Positions 59,128 through 64,000 of a DNA stretch of 64,000 bases are shown here, piece after piece. The position numbers and the translations under genes were made by a program. Positions within the stretch are counted from its first letter, which is position 1, and each line of letters starts with the position of its first letter. The stretch is from Mycolicibacterium sp. ND9-15 (GTDB lineage Bacteria > Actinomycetota > Actinomycetes > Mycobacteriales > Mycobacteriaceae): contig NZ_CP142362.1 in the NCBI RefSeq assembly GCF_035918395.1, forward strand, positions 1,711,501 to 1,775,500. The letters are read 5' to 3'. The notes beneath the pieces are model-generated. The model had not been told where the DNA came from, ran no database searches, and saw only the letters and a program-made list of their open reading frames with translations.

Positions 59128-59289
59128 GTGGCGTATCTGCTCCTGATTCTCGTGCTGTTCACGCTGGCGTACATCGGCTGGCGGCTGATGCGAGTCTCTT
59201 CGAGCCGTCCCCGGACTCGGGTGATCGGGCCCGACGACGATCCAGAGTTCCTGCGTCGGCTCGGTCAAGAGGACAATCCGCGGCCGTGA
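59128..59289 (+). CDS. Short single-pass membrane protein (Rv0530A-like)
   Basis: A 53-residue protein starting GTG after a strong AAAGGAGG ribosome site (59110-59117). One membrane helix (AYLLLILVLFTLAYIGWRL) is followed by an arginine/serine stretch and a cytoplasmic tail GPDDDPEFLRRLGQEDNPRP. Same place and size as Rv0530A in M. tuberculosis as I recall. It ends 10 bases before the stop of the convergent ParA-like gene. Function unknown. Confidence 0.75.
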   Translation: MAYLLLILVLFTLAYIGWRLMRVSSSRPRTRVIGPDDDPEFLRRLGQEDNPRP

Positions 59290-59298
59290 CCGCGCGTT

Positions 59299-60444
59299 CT
59301 AGCGGCGTGTGCCCGGAAACCCGGCCGCGACCGCGGCCGCGAGTTCGAGCAACGCCCCCTTGGTCTCCGGCCTGAGCCGGTCGAGGCTGATCTCGGCGCC
59401 TTCCTCCAGGTGCGGGTCGAACGGCACCTCGCACACTGCCCGGCAACGTCGGTTGAAGTGATCGACGACCTTTTTCATGTCTACTTTCCCGGACCGCGGG
59501 CGCACCGCGTTGATCACCGCAATGGAGTTGCGCACCATGTCCTGGTGTCCGTGGGCGTCCAGCCAGTCCAGCGTTGCCGAGGCACTGCGCGCCCCGTCGA
59601 CCGAACCGGAACTGATCACGACGAGGGTGTCGGCCTTGGCCAGCACGGCCGCCATCGCCGAGTGCATCAGGCCGGTACCGCAGTCGGTGAGGATCAGGCT
59701 GTAGAACCGCTCGAGAACCTCGAGGGTGCGGGTGTAGTCCTCGGAGCTGAACGCCTCCGACACCGCGGGGTCGCTCTCGGAGGCGAGCACCTCCAGCCGG
59801 CTCGGCCCCTGCGAGGTGTATCTGCGGACGTCGCTGTAGGCCTGGATGCCTTCGGCGTCGCGCAGTAGGTGGCGCACCGTGGCCGGCGTCTCGAGCGGCA
59901 CCTTCTGGCTCAACGTGCCGCGATCGGGGTTCGCGTCGACGGCTATCACGCGGTCGCCCCGGATCGAGGCGAACGTCGCGCCCAGCGTCGCGGTGATCGT
60001 GGTCTTGCCGACCCCGCCCTTGAGTGACAACACCGCGATGCGGTAACACCCGCGCACGGGCCGCTGGACCTGGGCGGTCAGCGTCTGGCGGCGCACGGCC
60101 TTCGGCCCGTCGCCGAGGTTGATCAACCTGAACGACGCGTAATACAGCCATTTGCGCCATCCCTCGGAAGGGGCGCGCTTGGGCTGGCCGAGCAGTGCGA
60201 CGGTCGACAGGTCGAGATACGGCGGCGGGTCCGTTTCGGCGATCTCCTGCGGCGGGGAAACGACGGGGAACCCGTCGGGCGGTGTCGGCGCCGTCCATTC
60301 CGCCGGGGGCTCGGCCGCGGGGTCGCTGAACCGGCTCTGTGCACGGAATCCGCCTGGCGCATAGGCGTTTTCGGGAACCACCGCCGCGAAAACCGCTTCT
60401 TCGCCGGGGCTGCCCTGGGCGCGGTGCGCCGGATGTTCAGACAC
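59299..60444 (-). CDS. MinD/ParA-like ATPase (Rv0530 homologue)
   Basis: A 381-residue protein. The first 110 residues are proline-rich and probably disordered. The deviant Walker A is VLSLKGGVGKTTITATL near residue 140, the switch I/ParA aspartate region is VIAVDANPDRGTLSQKVP and Walker B-like is LILTDCGTGLMHSAM. It resembles the EspI/MinD-like group of mycobacteria. GTG start. It sits between the ccs genes and the small membrane protein; a role in positioning or regulating envelope machinery is inference only. Confidence 0.88.
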   Translation of the reverse strand: MSEHPAHRAQGSPGEEAVFAAVVPENAYAPGGFRAQSRFSDPAAEPPAEWTAPTPPDGFPVVSPPQEIAETDPPPYLDLSTVALLGQPKRAPSEGWRKWLYYASFRLINLGDGPKAVRRQTLTAQVQRPVRGCYRIAVLSLKGGVGKTTITATLGATFASIRGDRVIAVDANPDRGTLSQKVPLETPATVRHLLRDAEGIQAYSDVRRYTSQGPSRLEVLASESDPAVSEAFSSEDYTRTLEVLERFYSLILTDCGTGLMHSAMAAVLAKADTLVVISSGSVDGARSASATLDWLDAHGHQDMVRNSIAVINAVRPRSGKVDMKKVVDHFNRRCRAVCEVPFDPHLEEGAEISLDRLRPETKGALLELAAAVAAGFPGTRR

Positions 60445-60509
60445 GTCGACGGTCCCCCATGGCTTCGCAGGCTTTCGTGGCCGATCCTAGCGAAGCGGGC
60501 CGCTGCCGC

Positions 60510-61499
60510 TCAGCCGACTCCGGCGTAGGAGTGCAGCCCCACGGTGACCAGGTTGATGAAGAACAGGTTGAACACCATCGCGACAAAACCGACGACGTTG
60601 ATCCAGGCGGCCTTCTTGTCGCGCCAGCCCGCGGTCGAGCGGGCGTGCAGATAGGCGGCGTAGACGACCCACGCGATGAACGACACGGTCTCCTTGGGAT
60701 CCCAGCCCCAGTATCGACCCCACGCCTCTTCGGCCCAGATCGCGCCGAAGATGACGCCGAACCCGAACACCGGGAACGCGAAGATCGTCGTACGGTAGGC
60801 GATCCGGTCCAGGGTCTGCGCATCGGGCAGCCTGTCGACGACGCGGGCGAGCGCACCGTCGGAGCCCAAGGCGCCGAACCGCGACATCTTGAGCAGGAAC
60901 AGGATGCTGGCGACGCCGGCCACGAGGAACACTCCGGAACCGAGGCTGACCACCGAGACGTGGATGGGCAGCCAGTAGGACTGCAGGGCGGGCATCACCG
61001 GGGCGGCGTTCGTGTACAGCCAGCGTCCGGAGATCGTCAGCAGGATCAGCACGGGAACCAGCACGAACACCCACAGCGCCCGGTACTGGCGGCGGCGCAG
61101 TACCACCGCCGCCGCGATCAGCCCGCAGAAGCTGGTCAGGTTGATGAACTCGTACATGTTGCCCCACGGCACGCGTGAGGTGGCCAGGCCGCGCAGCACG
61201 ATGCACACCAGCAGCAGGCCGATGCCGAGGTAGGTCAGCGCGAGCCCGGCACCGCCGATCCGTTCCTCGACCGGCCGCTTGGGGACGTCGGAGACGACGC
61301 CAGGGGCGGCGCTGTCGGCGTGCACCCCGCCTGGCGCGGTCGCGGCGCCGACCAGCTCACGGGATTCGACCTTGCGGCTGCGGTTGTAGGCCAACTCGAT
61401 CGCGAGCAGCACCAGCGCGCCCACCAGGACCAAGACCGATGAGGTGAACGCCCAGTCCGAGTAGCGCGCCAAGCCGATGTCGATCTGCTCGGTAATCAT
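60510..61499 (-). CDS. ccsA: Cytochrome c biogenesis protein CcsA
   Basis: A 329-residue membrane protein with about eight helices. With ResB it delivers haem to apocytochrome c outside the membrane. The tryptophan-rich haem motif is WGRYWGWDPKETVSF near residue 256. Flanking external histidines appear in YWLPIHVSVVSLGSG and VTVGLHSYAGVG. The ATG at 61499 overlaps the resB stop (ATGA). It corresponds to Rv0529. Confidence 0.96.
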   Translation of the reverse strand: MITEQIDIGLARYSDWAFTSSVLVLVGALVLLAIELAYNRSRKVESRELVGAATAPGGVHADSAAPGVVSDVPKRPVEERIGGAGLALTYLGIGLLLVCIVLRGLATSRVPWGNMYEFINLTSFCGLIAAAVVLRRRQYRALWVFVLVPVLILLTISGRWLYTNAAPVMPALQSYWLPIHVSVVSLGSGVFLVAGVASILFLLKMSRFGALGSDGALARVVDRLPDAQTLDRIAYRTTIFAFPVFGFGVIFGAIWAEEAWGRYWGWDPKETVSFIAWVVYAAYLHARSTAGWRDKKAAWINVVGFVAMVFNLFFINLVTVGLHSYAGVG

Positions 61500-63067
61500 C
61501 TGACCTTCTCTCCTGCAGGGTGCGCCGCCGTCGCATCGGGAAGGAGGCGCTGCGTCAGCCGCTCGAACTCGTCGCCCCACCCGGAGTTGTCGGTGCGCGC
61601 CAACCCGCCCAGCTCGACGGATACGGTACCCGGACCAGCGGGTCTGATCCGAATCCAGACTCGGCGGCGGCGCACCACCAGCGACACCAGCAGGCCGGCC
61701 ATCATGGTCATCGCGAACACCAGCACCCACACCTGCGCCGGGTCGTGCGACACCTGCACGTTGACGAACGGCACCGCGCCGTCGAAGCGCACCACGGTGC
61801 CGTCGTCGAGGCGCGTCGACTCCCCCGCGCCGAGATTGACCCGCGCTTTCTTGGTCAGCCGACCCTGCTCGATCAGGCGCGGGTCGAGCGTGAACAGCGA
61901 CTGCGGCCGCCCGGTGTCCAGGCCGGTGTCGCCGCGGTAGATGTCGACGGCCACGGCGGGATCGTTGAGCGCCGGGAAACTCGACGACAGCAACGTGCCG
62001 TGCAGCTGTTCGGTCGGCGCGAACAGACCCTGGATGGCGAGCTGATTCTCGCGGCGTTCGTCGGCGTCCGGGTAGGTGCCGGCGGGCGGGTCGAATCGCA
62101 TGGCGCCCGAGGACAGGAACGTGACCTGGTCATCGGGCCGCCACTGCAATGTCTGCGTGCGCCTCTGCCCGTCGGGGAAGGTGACGGTGAATGTCGGTGC
62201 ATAGCCGTGGCCCTGCAGGTACACCCGGTCGCCGCCCACCCTGAGCGGATGGTTGACCTTCAGGTGGTACGGCCGCCAGGTGCCCGAATCCAGGTCGGCG
62301 CCGGCCTGGTACTCGATGTCGGCGGCGAACGACGTGGCCTGCCCCGTCGGCAAATAGTCGGCTTGAAAGTCGTTGACCCGCAGGCAGATCGGATGCAGCG
62401 AGGTGCCGTCGACGGTGTTGCCGGCCCTGAACGAGTCGAACGCGGCGGGCGACGCCGAACAGAATCCCGGGCCGCCGTCGGCGATCACGATGACGTTGCC
62501 TTCGTATCCGAACAGCTTGCCCGCCGCCACCGCCACCAGCAGTCCCAGCAGCGAGAAGTGGAAGAGGATGTTGCCGAACTCGCGCAGATAGCCCTTCTCC
62601 GCGGAGATTTCCGTGATTTCGCCTTCTTCGCGGGTGATCTTGCGCCATCCGCGCAACCGCTCGGAAACCGTGGCCGCCACGCTTTGCGGCTCGGCCGTCA
62701 TTTCGACACTGTGGTATTTCGGCAGCCGGCTCAGGTTGCGTGGGGCGGGCACGGGAGTGGCCCGCATGCTGCGGAAGTGCTCGATCAGCCGCGGGGTGAG
62801 GCAGCCGACCAGCGAAATGAACAGCAGCACATAGACCGCGGTGAACCAGAAGCTGGAGAACACGTCGAAGGCCTGAACCCGGTCCAGCCACGGCCCGATC
62901 GTCGGGTGCTCGGCGATGTACTGGTCGACCTTGGACTCGTTGAGGCTGCGTTGAGGCAGCAGCGCGCCGGGGATGGCGCCGAGCGCCAGCAGGAACAGCA
63001 GCACCAGCGCGGTGCCCATCGACGTCAGCGTCCGCCAGGTGTTACGTACCAGCGCGCGAAGGCTCAT
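61496..63067 (-). CDS. resB: Cytochrome c biogenesis protein ResB
   Basis: A 523-residue partner of CcsA. Three N-terminal helices (MGTALVLLFLLALGAIPGAL, FWFTAVYVLLFISLVGCL, ILFHFSLLGLLVAVAAGKLF), a large extracytoplasmic domain of about 270 residues and a last helix (VWVLVFAMTMMAGLLVSLVV). NILFHFSLLG carries the conserved histidine. The ATG overlaps the ccdA stop by four bases. It corresponds to Rv0528. Confidence 0.95.
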   Translation of the reverse strand: MSLRALVRNTWRTLTSMGTALVLLFLLALGAIPGALLPQRSLNESKVDQYIAEHPTIGPWLDRVQAFDVFSSFWFTAVYVLLFISLVGCLTPRLIEHFRSMRATPVPAPRNLSRLPKYHSVEMTAEPQSVAATVSERLRGWRKITREEGEITEISAEKGYLREFGNILFHFSLLGLLVAVAAGKLFGYEGNVIVIADGGPGFCSASPAAFDSFRAGNTVDGTSLHPICLRVNDFQADYLPTGQATSFAADIEYQAGADLDSGTWRPYHLKVNHPLRVGGDRVYLQGHGYAPTFTVTFPDGQRRTQTLQWRPDDQVTFLSSGAMRFDPPAGTYPDADERRENQLAIQGLFAPTEQLHGTLLSSSFPALNDPAVAVDIYRGDTGLDTGRPQSLFTLDPRLIEQGRLTKKARVNLGAGESTRLDDGTVVRFDGAVPFVNVQVSHDPAQVWVLVFAMTMMAGLLVSLVVRRRRVWIRIRPAGPGTVSVELGGLARTDNSGWGDEFERLTQRLLPDATAAHPAGEKVR

Positions 63068-63915
63068 ATCGGTAACGTCACGTCACTGACGAACGCGTCG
63101 CGCACCCACGAAACGAAGTCGTTCCATATTCCCGTCACCAGCGCCACACCGACCAAGATCAGCAGCACGCCCCCGAAGATCTGAATCGTGCGGGTGTGCC
63201 TGCGCAGCCATGCCAGACCCTGCACGGCGCGTGCGGACCCGAACGCCAACAACACGAACGGGATTCCCAGGCCCAGGCAGTAAGCGATCACCAGCGCGAC
63301 ACCGCGGGCCACGTTGGCGCCGTCGGTCGCCGAGGCCACCGCGATCACGCCGGTGAGGGTGGGCCCGAGGCACGGTGTCCACCCCAGCGCGAAGACCGCG
63401 CCGAGCAACGGAGCCCCGCCCAGCGTGGAGATCTGCCGCGGAGTGAATCGGGCCTCGCGCTGCAGCGCGGGGATGAACCCGACGAACGCCAGCCCCATCA
63501 CGATCGTGATCACGCCGCCGATGCGTTGCAGCAGAAGTTGATTGGTGATCAGCGACGTCGTCATACCGAGTACCGCCACGGTGCCGAGCACGAACACCAC
63601 CGTGAAACCGGCGACGAACAACGCCGCGGCGCCCGCCACCCGCAACCTCGTGGTCCTGGTGCTCGCCGAGACCGACGTTTTGGCGGATTCTTCCGGCGAA
63701 TTTCCGCCAGAACGTCGGTCTCGGTGGACCGACCCGACGCCGGCGCTTGCGTCGCCGTCCACGCCGACGACGGCGGCCAAATACGACAGGTATCCCGGCA
63801 CCAGTGGCACCACACACGGCGAGGCGAACGACACCAGCCCGGCGAGCGCGCTGACCAGCAGCGCCAACAGCACCGGACCGCCGGCCATCAACTGGTCCGC
63901 CTGGTCGAGGCTCAT
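63064..63915 (-). CDS. ccdA: Thiol-disulphide transporter CcdA
   Basis: A 283-residue DsbD-type membrane protein with six helices. It carries reductant from cytosolic thioredoxin to the outside for haem ligation. The two redox cysteines are in SFASPCVVPLVPGYL near residue 33 and LGWTPCLGPTLTGV near 178. The segment from about residue 54 to 90 (VGSVHRDRRSGGNSPEESAK onwards) is a hydrophilic insert absent from typical CcdA of about 245 residues; it is encoded by a 59-base palindrome and its flanks. The ATG overlaps the upstream stop (ATGA). It corresponds to Rv0527. Confidence 0.95.
   Translation of the reverse strand: MSLDQADQLMAGGPVLLALLVSALAGLVSFASPCVVPLVPGYLSYLAAVVGVDGDASAGVGSVHRDRRSGGNSPEESAKTSVSASTRTTRLRVAGAAALFVAGFTVVFVLGTVAVLGMTTSLITNQLLLQRIGGVITIVMGLAFVGFIPALQREARFTPRQISTLGGAPLLGAVFALGWTPCLGPTLTGVIAVASATDGANVARGVALVIAYCLGLGIPFVLLAFGSARAVQGLAWLRRHTRTIQIFGGVLLILVGVALVTGIWNDFVSWVRDAFVSDVTLPI
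63666..63724. repeat. 59-base palindrome inside ccdA
   Basis: 22-base arms at 63666-63687 (CCGAGACCGACG, then TTTTGGCGGA) and 63703-63724 (TCCGCCAGAA, then CGTCGGTCTCGG) match at 21 of 22 positions, with a 15-base loop. The element is in frame and codes for part of the loop between the first two membrane helices. Confidence 0.92.
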
Positions 63916-64000
63916 GCGCCGGCCTTCTCGTGCTCCGGTGCCCCGTCGTCTTCGCGCGCAAGGCGATCCACCACCGGCGCAAGGTCTTCGGCCAGCAGTT
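63912..64000 (-). CDS. C-terminal end of the gene upstream of ccdA (partial)
   Basis: The last 28 residues are visible: LLAEDLAPVVDRLAREDDGA followed by PEHEKAGA and a TGA that overlaps the ccdA ATG. By synteny this should be the TlpA/ResA-like thioredoxin (Rv0526), but no diagnostic motif is in the window. Confidence 0.6.
   Translation of the reverse strand, partial: LLAEDLAPVVDRLAREDDGAPEHEKAGA

Overview
The window is high-G+C actinobacterial DNA. Gene content and order match the menaquinone / cytochrome-c-maturation region of a mycobacterium (Mycolicibacterium-like rapid grower). Read left to right it follows, from memory, the M. tuberculosis order Rv0566c back to Rv0527: yajQ, gpsA, htpX, grcC1, menJ, menG, mgtA, Rv0556, menD, bpoC, menC, Rv0552, fadD8, menB, Rv0547c, Rv0546c, pitA/Rv0544c, Rv0543c, menE, Rv0541c, Rv0540, Rv0539, galE3, Rv0535, menA, Rv0531, Rv0530A, Rv0530, ccsA, resB, ccdA. 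Synteny is recalled, not computed. Many genes start with GTG, many neighbours overlap by 1 or 4 bases, and several mRNAs look leaderless.

Layout. 1-1040: the decayed edge of an integrated element (small ORF with a 15-bp repeat, tyrosine integrase remnant) abutting the 3' end of tRNA-Tyr. 1.1-9.3 kb: yajQ, an acyltransferase, gpsA, an exported protein, a Ddn-like protein, htpX, and the divergent pair grcC1/menJ (side chain and its reduction). 9.3-20.3 kb: menG, mgtA, a DsbA-like lipoprotein, Rv0556-like, menD and bpoC, then an inserted regulatory block (FAD monooxygenase-MarR, two DJ-1 family genes, a TetR remnant) and menC. 20.5-32.8 kb: tspO-SOUL pair, acyl-CoA ligases, amidohydrolase, fadD8 behind a KstR-type box, an Rmf-like small gene, two Ddn-like genes coupled to menB, SDR, another ligase, VOC. 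32.8-38.3 kb: a TetR-controlled three-gene set, pitA with a PHO-box-like site, DUF3349, menE and a truncated PPOX gene. 38.3-46.4 kb: membrane protein, membrane-anchored molybdoenzyme, glycosyltransferase/methyltransferase set, two-component system, nitronate monooxygenase. 46.4-53.3 kb: hydrolase, galE3, MTA phosphorylase, menA, DUF1214 gene with a 24-bp VNTR, TetR, sulfotransferase. 53.4-58.4 kb: six-gene MoxR/DUF58/VWA/TPR operon. 58.4-64 kb: SnoaL-like, DUF4229, a 53-aa membrane peptide, ParA-like, ccsA-resB-ccdA and the end of the next gene.

How they work together. Most of the menaquinone pathway is here (MenD, MenC, MenE, MenB, MenA, MenG, GrcC1 for the tail, MenJ for saturation; BpoC is a candidate MenH), in separate small units. 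The Ddn-like pair coupled to menB may use F420H2 with the quinone. The ccs genes mature the c-type cytochromes that the quinone pool feeds.

The most unusual feature is a set of large hairpins. Four share one ~43-bp sequence. Two of these run into coding sequence and give the unrelated proteins MenA and the DJ-1 protein the same C-terminus, S-V-R-stop. Two further long palindromes lie inside mgtA and ccdA. No CRISPR array, intact prophage or intact insertion sequence was seen.
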